Source of the DNA: Mastigias papua
Lineage: Eukaryota; Cnidaria; Scyphozoa; Rhizostomeae; Mastigiidae
Length of the DNA: 64,000 bases
Direction of reading: 5' to 3'
Assembly: GCA_964019165.1 (NCBI GenBank)
Contig: OZ025279.1
Span: forward strand, 3,061,102-3,125,101
Under the pieces are notes generated by a model. It ran no database searches. It was given only the letters and a program-made list of their open reading frames with translations, and was not told the DNA's origin. Below are positions 21,376 to 60,480 of the stretch, one piece after another; within the stretch, counting starts at the first letter, position 1; the number at the start of each line of letters is the position of its first letter. Position numbers and translations under genes: made by a program.

Positions 21376-24300
21376 TGGCACAAGCCTTTACTCTTACATG
21401 GAAACAATATCACACTGATGGCAATTTAAAGTTTGATAATTCATATTTTAATTAGGAAATTTTTAGCACGAGGGGCTGAAAAGTGCCATATGAAGTTTCC
21501 GACATATGATCGAACATATTTAATACTCATTGATACAAGATGCTGGAATGAATTTGCATACCTTGAGCAAAGCAAAAACATTAGAACTGCGCCTCCCAAA
21601 AGCTCATATAAATTCAAGAAAAGGTCTGTGTCCCATTGAGCTCTCCAAGGCTGCAAACGCTGCTAATTGTCTTTTGAAAAGTCGCTTTTGCACATTCAAT
21701 TTAGGGGAGGTTTGAAGAGGAAAACTCGACACTCACGTCTCAACTGGGAATGTACAAAATCACAGAATTGTTGCTAAAGTTTGTTGTGCATTATTTGTAC
21801 ACATAGAAGCAAGCCCCCCTTTTGCTTCGCACCCTACAGATAGAGAGGGAACACTGTATCGTTGATGAAAAAGTGTTATGTAATAGCAACATAGAAGAAA
21901 TGAGGAAGTCTTAGAAGGCGTACTTAGTACACAAACAAATTTGCTAGAAATTTTTCTCATTCCTGACTCAATAAGCTAACATATAGTCTATCAAAAAACT
22001 AAATGCTACTATTTGTTATTCATTAAACATTCTCATTTGACGTTGGAATAGTAAATTGTACGTGCCAACTTCAAATATTAATATTTGCATTACATGAGCG
22101 TTGGATTTCAACTAACCGTTGCATGATAATTATCGAAACAAATAAGCGAAAACGAGGGCAAACTAGTTTTAAAAATATAAACAAACGGATCTAAAACGGA
22201 GGTTAATATTTTTCTATTACGTTTTTTATTTTGACAGGCAAGTTAATTGTCATATTTGGCACAAAACAAGTGGAACCTCATCTGCTAGAAATTTCATGTC
22301 TAAAACGGCATTTAGCATATCGGCGAAAACAAAAATAGAAAAAATTGTTTGTAATAAGAATAAAAACAATAAGGACATGTAAACAGATAAATTCTCCGGA
22401 TGAAAGCAAAGGTGTTGCGATTTCTTTTCTAGGATGCAGCAGTCAACACTTATTGCAATTGAGGCAGCAAAAATATGAAAGAAAGCACAGCTATGAAGCT
22501 GTCTATTATTGAAGATTGATACAAAGAGAGAGAGAGGACACGTCTCATAAACTATAACGTGAAGCTGCTTGCCTTTCATGAAGTGCTATGCTTCACCGTG
22601 ACGTGCAATGTATGAAATAGGTCGAACTTCCTTGGAATATGACCAACAATAATTATTCATTTGTTGTGTTTGTAAACTAATTGACACTAGTTTACATGTT
22701 GTACGCATATTGTATCTTAAAAATTTATCTTGAATACCTTTTCAGCTTGGAAATTAGCTGAAATATGCAGTGAGGCAACTAACAATTCAAGGGCCAGCAA
22801 ATGGTAATAATCAGACAGATGAAACTTACACTGCTGATTATATGGCTAACTCTCAAATTTTGTAAGCAACCCCAAGCACTGATTTGAACTCATTCATTAA
22901 AAAGCTATCAAGAGCAACAATTCTCTTGCTTCCCTTTCCATTTCAAGATCTGCTTCATAGAGCGGACCTGACACTCAAGCATTACCTAATGGGCTGTGCA
23001 TCTTTTCTAACAGGCCACACACACAGAGTCCAGAGCTATTTAATATACCTAAACTTTTGCGCCTGAATATATAATTGAAAATCTACTTGTTTTGTAGTCA
23101 GCTAACAATAGCCCACGAAGAACAGCACTGGAATGAGAATATGTTTTGAATGCTGGACATCTGAAACAATCATATCGAAATATTAGTATCGCTAATCTTA
23201 TCATAAAATTTGATTGTGATCTACGCAATTCGGGTTAGCTCTTCTAACTGGTGAAAGCTCTAGAAATCTATAAGGCAGCCTTGAAGTACATGTCTAGAAA
23301 ACTTATTGAAATCTGCATACAATCCTCTTCTGAAATCTTTTGCATGCGAACGAAAGAAGGACGAATGAAATTCTGACATAAACTTATTCTCCTTAAACAT
23401 ATAAGCACTTTGCGAATGGAGAGACAGACTATGTTGTTGAGGGCAGTTTGTATCTATTGGTGATACAGACCACTCTTCGTTTTAGGTATAGTCTCTGCAT
23501 AATCTCTTAAGCATCTGTGCTGCTGCCCAGAGGACGGTGAAATCCACGACTATTACCTTCATTGTGTTCCTGTGTTCTTATCGATTGCATTATATATATT
23601 TACACCATATTTATTCAAACGGACGCTTAAAGGAAATACTAAGATCTGGTTGTTTTGCAAGGAGATCGTATTTGTGAAATAGTAAACTATTTTTTGTATA
23701 TAGTGAATAATATTTTGGCTAAGTTCATTGACTGGCTGAGTTGATTGTATACGATATAGTTGCTAGCATCAAAGATCTCTTTAAGATTTTCAAACAATCT
23801 TACTTACAACTGCATCCATACGTAAGTGAGACTTTGGTTGATAACATTATTATGTGTATTCGAATCTTTGTGCCCACTCAACTTGTATTCTCAAGCACCT
23901 CATAATTACTCAAAACCATAATTACTATCAAAGGTTCTCGATATCAATGCTTCTTTCTGTATTACTTTCACCTCACAATATCAAAGGCTATTTACAGTAT
24001 TATTTTTAGATAGAGTATTGCATTAATCTCGCCATCCAAACAAACCGAATCTACTGTGACATACACCCAAAAAGGTTTTACCCATTTGGCAAGAATCTTG
24101 GGGTATGCTACTATAACGGCCAATACTATTGACAAGGTACACACAAATTAAAGCCCGGTATTTGCATAATCTTATTAGGTCTCTAGAATGCTCCTAGCGA
24201 TGCAAGCCTTAATCTAGTTCAAGAGGTTCTTCTTCAGTAACAAAATCTCTGCTAAAACCCGAGCTTTAATTGAGTTTCTCTAAAGGGTTTCATATATCTG

Positions 24301-26541
24301 CTAAAACTGAAAATTGCCTCACCCTTGTCTTTGCTGCTGGCCGAGGTTTCCCCAAGGAGACAGTAGTAGCCCTTTATTGTTCAACATGTGCTTTATAATT
24401 TTAATAGCAATAAATTATTATGGAAAAACATCAGTTTTAGTAAAGATGTTCAATATGACCTATACAACACTATGAGACAGGCAATTAAAGCAGTAAGCCA
24501 ACAGGTACCGATAGGCTTCAGTCACAACTCTAATCTTGAAGTTTCATCTCATTTCTATGAAATCGATCACCTTCTTTCAGTCCTCTACCCAAAGTAACTT
24601 ATAAAGAAATACTTTCATCTATTCTAGAAGATAACTTTATAATACACTGGTCAATAGTCTAGATCTTTACAAATGGAAACTCTCGAGATCATCTCACTGC
24701 TCATTCTCTATCTCTCTATCTCTCTCTCCTAAACATTTTCTGCATTTTATATCTGGTTGACAGTCCTACCTTAACTATGGACGTTTGACATGAAGGCATG
24801 GTTCAGCTCTACGCTCTACCGCTTCTATATTGCAGTGTTTTGGACATTCGTCTGTATATGGTTATCTGTATGGATTTCTTTCTCCTTTTACTGCAAGAGG
24901 AGACAGACTGTGTCCCAATATCCTTGCCTCTTTTCACTAGCAAGCCTGTCAGATACGTCACTGAGGTATAACCAACGTAAATGTCAATGCAGAGAGGAAA
25001 AAAGACGCAAAATATTTCGAGCTTTCTTCCGATCTTTCTTGAGAGTATCATGGTATCAAATTTACAAAGCTATCATTTCTGGGGCTTTAGGCAAACCATA
25101 CGAGCCCATTGTTCACATTTGTAAGGCAATAGACTTGAAAAACAACACATAGACCTCACAGAAAACAACAAAAAACTATCATCATCCGGTCAACCAATTA
25201 AATATGCATAATTAACAAATTCTGGACTAATCCTGATTTACCAACCATTTGCAACAAACTTATAATCGCACATCAATTTATTCTTCACTATTGATGTAAT
25301 GCTTTACATTCTTCCTTTAAATACGTTTGGCCAAAAAGAAATCATCTAATGCTAGGGAGATTTGTATCTTTAAATCAAAACTAAATGAAGTCTCGAAAAG
25401 AACAGCAGCTAGTAAGCGGAAAAATTGCTGTATTGAAAATGTTGAAAATCTTTTTTGGAAAGTTATGCATTAGAACAAAAGCATCGACGGAACTAAAAAG
25501 GAAAGGTTATGATGTGGCTGCGCTTATGTCACACAATACGGACGCCAAAATAAGATGATATCGGCATTATAAGTATACCATCGTAACTGGCACGGCGGCT
25601 TTACGGCGATCGCTACACAGTTCAAACCAACAACACCTCCAATACAGTGAGGTATTAACAGCATTTGCAGTAGGCCATTTTCAAAGAGAAAAACAGTGAA
25701 ATTCTGTTGATACTCTGACAAATGCAAAAATGCCATACGCTCATTGCAGGGTACGTATAAAATCATGAATGAAATTTGCAGTCAACTAAAGGCCAATAAA
25801 TAAATCAATTCTAAGTTTGGATGTGTGCGTCTAACTACCGCAAAAAGACATTGATTAAACAACAAATGAAATATAAACCATTAATTGTGTGACCTCGTAA
25901 AATTAAAGTTAGAAACATAGCTACAAGGACAGTTATCGTGTCAACTAATAAGACACGGTGCAAAAGAGATTTCACACTATAGAAAGATGTATGAGCTTTT
26001 AAGGGCGAATTTGTGATACAAGGTTCAAACTCTTAACACATTGATAGCAAAGTTGTTCACCCCAATATGCTATCTGATCACAGCATCCAAACACTTCAGG
26101 TAAAAATACATACCAGAGAAAACAACGATATTTTTCATCAGTTTTTTCTTTTTTATCAGTGGTACAGATTGTCTATTTAGAAATAACTGCCTGCTGAAAT
26201 GATAACATTCTACTCCGAAACATAACAAATTTGTGCATGTCTTCATTTTCATTCAATTGGTGTGAGAAAAAGAGAACGAGAAAATTTCAGTCCACTAAAT
26301 CTACTGAAAAGTGAGGGAAGAGTGCCAAAGCTTGAGGAATGCAAACTGAAACAGACAGATAAAGTATGTAGAATAAGGGAATTAACATCAAGGGTGCGAT
26401 TGTCAAACAAAGCACTTTTACAACTATCACACAAAAACACAAATAACATCTTGACGGAACAACGCATTAGAAAGAATGATGACGTGGCATACGAGTCAAA
26501 TTACTGGTCTACATGTTTGAAACAAAACGTAAAGATACCCA
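21376..26541. other. long gene-free stretch downstream of kinesin-13
   Basis: Only short open frames without recognisable domains. A CTCT-rich patch lies near 24700-24730. Nothing else can be supported. Confidence 0.45.
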
Positions 26542-53986
<27,445 letters not shown>

Positions 53987-54385
53987 ATTGCTGCTTTTTA
54001 CTAAGCGTTTTACGGAATTAAATGACGATAGTTAAGAAGCCGGTGCAGACTTTCCTGGTACACTTGCACGAAACATAAAGTTATCGATCCGCCATTAAGC
54101 GAATTTTGAATTTGAACCGTCGTCATGCGAAACCTATTGAGGCCTGTTTGAAATACTGCAACTTGATTGGGTAAAAGTGCTTGCAATAAAAGAAAGTGTT
54201 CTGATGAATACCAGTTAACGCATAAACCTGCGCATGAGCAGTGGGAGGTAAGCCCCTACTTTCAAACAGTTCTAGTGACGTAAATCCTTGAATTAGCCCC
54301 CTAGGGGCTTATTTATCTTTAAAATTTTTGGTTGAGGGCCTATTTGATGGGTAGGTTTATTCGATGTAGCTTACATAATAACCTA

Positions 54386-54893
54386 CTCTCCAGTCCGGAA
54401 TAGACTCCCCCCCCGACTATTTATTTTTTCAAAAAATGCACACCAGGACATTCTTATTGCAACCCCCCGCTTATTAACTTTGAGTCAAGAGGCAATTTTC
54501 CCAACCAGACCAAGAATTGTCCGGCGAAAGTAACTCGTTGTGAAAAAATGCTAACGTGAAATGTGTAAGTGCTGCAAGAAGAAATGAAAACGCAGCCGAC
54601 AGTTGTGCCAATGATGATGACATTATGAACGCCGATGAGAGACACATTTTTTGCATGCTAGAAATATGTAATAAACGTAATAAACTTTTTTCAAAAGCTA
54701 AAGTTTTTTATCCAGTGCATATGTTGGTCTTCTCTCCACATCCATTTATAACAGCCCACCCCATAGACATTCACGTTGGAGTTTTTTCCACCCCCCCCGC
54801 TTATTGCAACCCCCCACCTATTTACTTTGAGACTTTTTTCCAACCCCCCCCCCCCCCGCTTATTGCCACCCCCTTCTATTCCGGACTGGAGAG
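54386..54893. mobile_element. 508-bp MITE with TA duplication and C-rich interior
   Basis: Terminal inverted repeats are a perfect CTCTCCAGTCCGGAATAGA at both ends, flanked by TA (54384-54385 and 54894-54895), as in Tc1/mariner-type insertions. The interior holds several copies of a module like CCCCCCGCTTATTGCAACCC at about 54460-54480, 54785-54825 and 54850-54875, with long C-runs. The open frame 54556-55044 runs out of the element and has no recognised domain. Confidence 0.8.
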
Positions 54894-55334
54894 TAATTCC
54901 CAGAAAATTTTGAACTGCACATTTTTTCTCGTGGCTGCTATTTTGAGGCATATCCCTTTATTCAGGGATGTTGTAGCCAGGAGGGGACACCGAGAGAAGT
55001 TTTTGATGGTGAAGAAAGCAATGAGGATATTGCAACTTGCATGAAATATGTGAGATGACGGTATTCCTTCTTTTCAAGTGCTTTCAAGATGTTTCACAGC
55101 TACGGCCTTGATAGCCAGCTTTCTCTGTTTATTTCGTATTCAATTTATCATTGAAGCCCACTGGAACTCGTCTTTTTCCAGGATCAAAATAACACCGTTT
55201 TGAGTTTTTTTATTGAGGTTCCTACACACATCTCATATTCTCACAAATTTTCGGGAGCGGATCAGTTTAGTGAAAAAAGACACTGAAATTACAATAGATA
55301 ACCGCTCTTAAGTACAAAGGCACCTCTTGAGAAG

Positions 55335-56150
55335 GGAGTCATTCAATTAGTACGTACGCTCCAAAATGGCTAAAATTTGACCCCCCCTCCCCCCTCGTAC
55401 GCACACGTACGCTTGATACACACCCCCTCTTTTGCGTACGTACTCTTGGTTGTTTGACCCCCCCCCCCCCACATCTCTAAAAGAAACTTTCTAGACATCC
55501 AAAACCACGGAGAAGGACATTTTATGCATTCACGAGACACGAAAATGATCACTACAGATATCTATTTCAGGAAAAAATCTATAATATTGTTCAAACAAAA
55601 TTGCATTATACTAGAACAGGGGGTGTCAAAGTCATTTGGTCCAAGGGCCACATAGGGCATAATATGGCGCCACAATGGCCGGGTAGTTTGACGGAACCCA
55701 AGAGGGCTAGGTAGTAGGGGCTTTCAAATATACATAACTCATCGCATGTTTTCTATCTGGCATGCTAGACAACGGCAAAAAACTGTTTATTCAGCCTTGT
55801 AAATGCCACTAGCAAATGCGGCTATTACAATGGGAAAAATATCACTAGGTTTCAGTTTATTCAAAATTCCTAGGGGCCACATTGTCGGATTCGGCCTGCG
55901 GGCCGTATGTTTGACACCACTGTACTAGAAGTGATTTCAACTGAATACTTAGTACACTATTTAAATGGCAGTGATGGGTCGTTTGTAAATGAAAATATTG
56001 CAGGAAGTCTACAAAAAGCTGATAGTTATAATTTTTGCTTAGCGTACGTACTTAATGTGCCAACCCCCCTCCCCCCTTGTACGCATTCGTACGCATTTGC
56101 TTGACCCACCCCTCCCCCCCTTCGTGCGTACGTACTAAATGAATGACCCC
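55335..56150. mobile_element. DNA transposon with 3-bp TSD (AAG), carrying a nested hAT MITE
   Basis: The left end reads GGAGTCATTCAATTAGTACG; the right end in reverse complement reads GGGGTCATTCATTTAGTACG. AAG flanks both sides (55332-55334, 56151-56153). Subterminal blocks repeat GTACGTACGC next to C-rich tracts (55380-55470, 56063-56120). Without the nested hAT insertion and its duplication the element is about 500 bp. It is non-autonomous. A 3-bp duplication with GG termini would fit Zator-like elements, but that assignment is only a suggestion. Confidence 0.75.
55617..55922. mobile_element. 306-bp hAT MITE with 8-bp TSD
   Basis: It begins CAGGGGGTGTCAAAGTCATT and ends (reverse complement) CAGTGGTGTCAAACATACGG, the CAGGGGTGTCAAA signature of Charlie/Tip100-type hAT ends. 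Perfect 8-bp duplication TACTAGAA at 55609-55616 and 55923-55930. It is inserted inside the older element at 55335-56150. Confidence 0.9.
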
Positions 56151-58083
56151 AAGCAACGCTGAGAAATGTATTCCCCAGCTACCTGGCGAACCTAAAATTC
56201 AAATTTCCGACTTGGTTGATGCATCATACATTTGATAACTTGACTATGCCTCACCTATAAATTTGAAGATTCAATATTTGTCTCAAAAGCAGTAGATTGA
56301 GTAAGTAAGCTATGAATATATGTGATATTTTGTCAAAGCAAACCGATCTTCAGGATGCCCTTGATTCGTTCCCCAGATTTCCAAAATTAAATCATTCCTG
56401 GCTCTGAGCTAGAATTACCCGGGAAAATGAGACATGCTTTATCTATTGCGGCTTCCTATGATGAAATTGCAAAAATATAGCCCAGACCTCAAATGAACTT
56501 AAAAACTTTTAACTTCATAAATGCAGACTTCATCTCTCATACTTCATAGCAACAAATTGCCTGAATGAGGATAAATTGTACTTTGCTTCGATTGAATGCA
56601 GTGTTTCCAGAAAATTTATTTGTATGAAGTTTGATTTTGCCACATGTATTATTTCATTTTGTCTCTTTTGTTTTACTATTTTACTGGCTCGATTAATAAT
56701 ATTTTTGTCTCTTAACAAATGGACCCCCATATCACCAGACTTCCCCGGCCCTATTCTTGGAGTCACAACAACGTCGCTGTATCCATATAAGCATAAACAA
56801 TATGAACCTGGCGAGCAAGCATTGAAAGTGTGCATGTTTTGTCATTATACCGGACATGACGATATATAGGCAACATTCTACTTTAACTAAAATCTCTCTT
56901 AATAAGATATGCAGTTTAATTTGTGTAGTCTCTCTATAGAATTGCACAAAGTTTTTGGACGTGCATATTTCGTGTAAAATTGCAAATTATAAAACACTGC
57001 TACGACATAACTAAGGACTCAAATAATGAAGGCTCTGCTGATGCAAAGGAAATACAAATAAATGGATTGGATAAAATAAGAGATGATAACATGAAAAATG
57101 AAAGAAAAATTGTCTTTTTGAAAGAAGAAAAATGATAAATAAATTCAGTAACAGGTCAGAAAAAGTGGTAGCATCAGTGTCACTTGGTAAAACGCTCTCC
57201 AGCCCTAGCCATTTATATTTAGTGGCTTTTTACAATTTTTTTAGATTTTGCGCATCAAATTCTTCTTTTTAGCGATACTATAGCATTTTTGTAAAAATCG
57301 GTTGTTTCCAGTCTAGCACTGCAGTGCTGCATGCTGGTGAATTAACGAGAGAAGAGGAATTCTGCGTCTGTCAGTAACATTATTTAACAAGTGGGCACAC
57401 GCTCACTCTTAGCTTCAACGGATAATTTCTACTAAGATAAAGCCAGTTTTTCACTCATAATGTTAGTAGGTAAATTGGTGCCTGTTCTTTGGAGAAGATT
57501 GCATGTACTAGGAGCCTAATTACGATTATATAGAAACTATCTATTATGCAATTACAAACAATCAAAAGCTGTTGTGTGCAAGAAATATCTTACAAAACAA
57601 GATCACCCAGAGCAAGACTATTAAGAGACTTAAACACAATTCTTTCCTTTTCACTTTTAATCACGTCCTTTCCGGTTAGCAAATTTAATCAGTTAATTTT
57701 AATTTTGGTCATTTCTCGCCAAAATGCAAATGCTTTTGCTTTACTTTTTGGCCAAGATTTGACTCATTTTGACGAAGTTTTAATCTGCAATAAAAATCAG
57801 TAAATGTGAATTTTGGCAATTTTACTCTGAGCCGGGGTGTCGCACCCACTACTTCTAGCCATTCGATTTTGTAATATTTGAAGTGTAATTAGATAGAGCT
57901 CAGCACGGTTTACCCATGCGGAACAGAAATATAAAAAATGTGACTTAACAATATCATTATGCAAGGTAAAAAGGACATTGTTTGCAAAGAAAACTTCTTT
58001 GCATATTTTAAAATCACTGTTGAACTAGAGACTACGTTGAAGGGACTTAAGCTTTGATAAGTCCACAACTGGCAATTGCTAAC
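56151..58083. other. gene-free stretch
   Basis: A minus-strand frame at 56835-56530 has a protein-like composition (KNIINRASKIVKQKRQNEII then FLETLHSIEAKYNLSSFRQF) but no recognised family or splice context. Otherwise nothing. Confidence 0.4.
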
Positions 58084-58134
58084 CTGGGTACTGAGATAGT
58101 GCTGTCTACGAGTTCTACCGAAGTGTCATCAAAT
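58084..58134 (-). other. possible upstream exon of kinesin-13
   Basis: 51 nt between a good acceptor (CTTTTCCAG) and a moderate donor (CCCAG|GTTAGC). Its only open frame reads FDDTSVELVDSTISVP. That frame would join in phase 2 to a potential acceptor AAAAGCAG|C just before the first kinesin ATG and continue in frame into MVLESLTLGN. It may be untranslated or alternative. Weak evidence. Confidence 0.25.
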
Positions 58135-58387
58135 CTGGAAAAGAGGAGCGTTCATTAAGTTTTCACAGATATTTCTGAGATTTGCTCTTGATCTAACTAT
58201 GACCATTGCTTGAGTATAGATTACAGTCACAAAAGGTCCTAATTATTGAGCTCTGAAGCCATAAATTTAAAATATTCAGTTTGCAGTTCAGTTCTGATGC
58301 AGAATTTTCAATACAATTGGAGAAAGGAACTTTCAAAATTTTCAGTACTTTAGGACAAATGACAGATCATGTAAATAGATAAAGAAG

Positions 58388-58822
58388 AATCAGGACAACG
58401 GCGAAGATAGTCCAGATAATTTCAGTATATTCCAATATTTGACTATTCCATAATTAAAACTTTTCCGGTGAGACTATAAATGTTTCGATTCGACTCGAGC
58501 CATCATCAGTTTAAAAAATATTAAGGGGAGGGCATTGAATACTAAAGGTAGGATCAAGAATCACGTGGAAAAAACATATTAATGAACGTTAGAGGGAGCA
58601 TTGGAGTAATAACGGACGTGATATTGCCTCGTTTCATGCTCCCTATCACGTTCGTTATTACTCCGGTGCTGTCTTCTAACGTTTATTGATATGTTTTTCC
58701 AACATGATTCTTGATCCTACCTCGAAACGTTTATAGTCACACCGGAATAGCCTTAATTATGGAATGGTCAAATAATGGAATATACTGATATCATGTGGAC
58801 TTTCTTCGTTGTTGTCCTGATT
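58388..58822. mobile_element. 435-bp foldback element
   Basis: The two halves are imperfect inverted copies: AATCAGGACAACGGCGAAGA at the left against AATCAGGACAACAACGAAGA in reverse complement at the right. Pairing continues inward through GGTAGGATCAAGAATCA to the centre near 58630. The left arm has about 58 extra bases (58488-58546) absent from the right. A CTGATGA...GAAAC motif spans 58509-58482 on the minus strand. No coding capacity. Confidence 0.8.
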
Positions 58823-58978
58823 TTAAAGTCATTCAGAAGCTGCGTTTTCCAACTTCGATAACGAAGAGTAATGGACTGGAGCAAAGTCCTTGGGGCAGCC
58901 ACAGGTGATGCTGCCGCTATTAGATTTCGCTCCTAGAAGTTTTGTAAATTGATGACTATTCCTAAGATAAAACTTGAA

Positions 58979-59330
58979 CTAATAAAATTCTAGGCATTGA
59001 ATGTTGTACTTAGTTTGCTTCAACAATAAATAAACCATGATCGACAATATTAAAGATATTTTTAGGTCTATGAAACTATTTGCTGTAAAATGTCCTCTTT
59101 CTATATTGATGTACATGTCACTTGCCGAATAAAATTGAAAATTATTACATGTTCTGGTACATCCTTGATTTTCAATGAGATAATTTCTTAAATCTGAGTC
59201 ATATTTCATTCTAACATTAGAGCCCTTACATAAATCAGGTGGCCGCTCTCTCAAAGTGAATTTTTTGTTCATGGTGCTTGTGGGAGCATGCTGCGTCATT
59301 CTAATATGCCAGTCTCTGTGTAGTGCATCC
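58979..59330 (-). pseudogene. unidentified coding remnant, probably transposon-derived
   Basis: The minus-strand frame reads EDALHRDWHIRMTQHAPTST, then KKFTLRERPPDLCKGSNVRM and KYDSDLRNYLIENQGC before degenerating. The composition is strongly protein-like and RERPPDLxKGxNVRxxYDSDLRxYL looks like a conserved block from a retroelement or transposon ORF. I cannot name the family. Confidence 0.4.
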
Positions 59331-60060
59331 TCTTAACCAGCTTCAAAATGGCATGAACATTTATAAACTGCACAACGTCTTTATTGGTAGCAATACAAAA
59401 TGTTTTTAGCAAATGATAGCATGATCAGGCATATTTTTGTAAGCAACACAAGCCTTCCCAGAGAGGAAGCAACCTGTAATACAATTTCTTACTTGTCCTT
59501 CAAGTTTGGCTTTTACATAAAACGAACACTTTTCATCATCACGCTGCTTTTATGATGAAAAGCTAGATAGTTCTTCTATAGATTAAGCAAAAAGGAAATC
59601 TTCTGGATATCCGTTCTCATTGAGCGGCTTTTAATTTATTCTAGCTCGGGACAAATAGCACTAGTCGACAAATCTTCCACTGTTTATAATCATCAGTCAG
59701 AGAACTTAGTATACTCCACTAGCTGTATTGTTGCTCTGATTTCGGATATGTGGTCAGTTTTTCTCGTACACGTCACATTTTCGAGATACAGTCGACACCT
59801 ATTTCACCGAAAGTAAGCAAGGTTGAAACATTGTTATAAAATAATTTCACATGCTGTTTATCTATTTGATTTAAATAATTTTTGTTGAATAAAATACAAC
59901 ATGCAGAAGATTTACCCATGTTAATGTGATCCCAGAAATTTCATTGGGGATCCACGACCATTTGTAGCCTGAATAAGTGCCTAATAACTTTTGGGAATCT
60001 TAACATAGAGCAGATTTTTTTCTATATAGCAAAGAATTAAAAGCGACAACACAAACTTAC

Positions 60061-60111
60061 ATCACCCGTGGCTGCCATAGAAGGAAAGGACAATTTGTCA
60101 GCGAGTTCCAT
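60061..60111 (-). other. possible alternative first coding exon
   Basis: An ATG starts MELADKLSFPSMAATGD and ends in phase 0 at a consensus donor GAT|GTAAGT. It lies 6 kb upstream of the kinesin-13 start on the same strand. Its phase does not match the candidate exon at 58084-58134 or kinesin exon 1, so linkage is unproven. Confidence 0.25.
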
Positions 60112-60480
60112 CTACAACGGCCACTTACAATAATCATATATTACATTTTACCAAGACAAAGGGAACTTACAGACAAGAAAATACTAATTTTAACTAATTT
60201 CAACCAGGTGTCTCAAAAAGGAGACTCTATCACCGTAAAGCACCTTTAACCAGGTGATAGCTCAAAAGTTTGAATGTATATGACCGCCCAATGGGATGTC
60301 GAAAATTTTATAATGATAGGCCAAGTGGAACAGGTGCAGATGGGAGCACTCCTTTACAAGAAACCTGATAAAGTTATAACAATAAAGCAATAAAAGTTAA
60401 CACAACATTGCTGCTACTGTAATTTTACTCAATTTGTACTAGAAAACCTTTTCGTATTGTTGATATAAGAAATTGTTGCT

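Noticed and set aside
54556..55044. 162-codon frame as a gene
   Set aside because: It crosses the right end of the TA-flanked MITE, is proline-rich because of C-runs, and has no domain.
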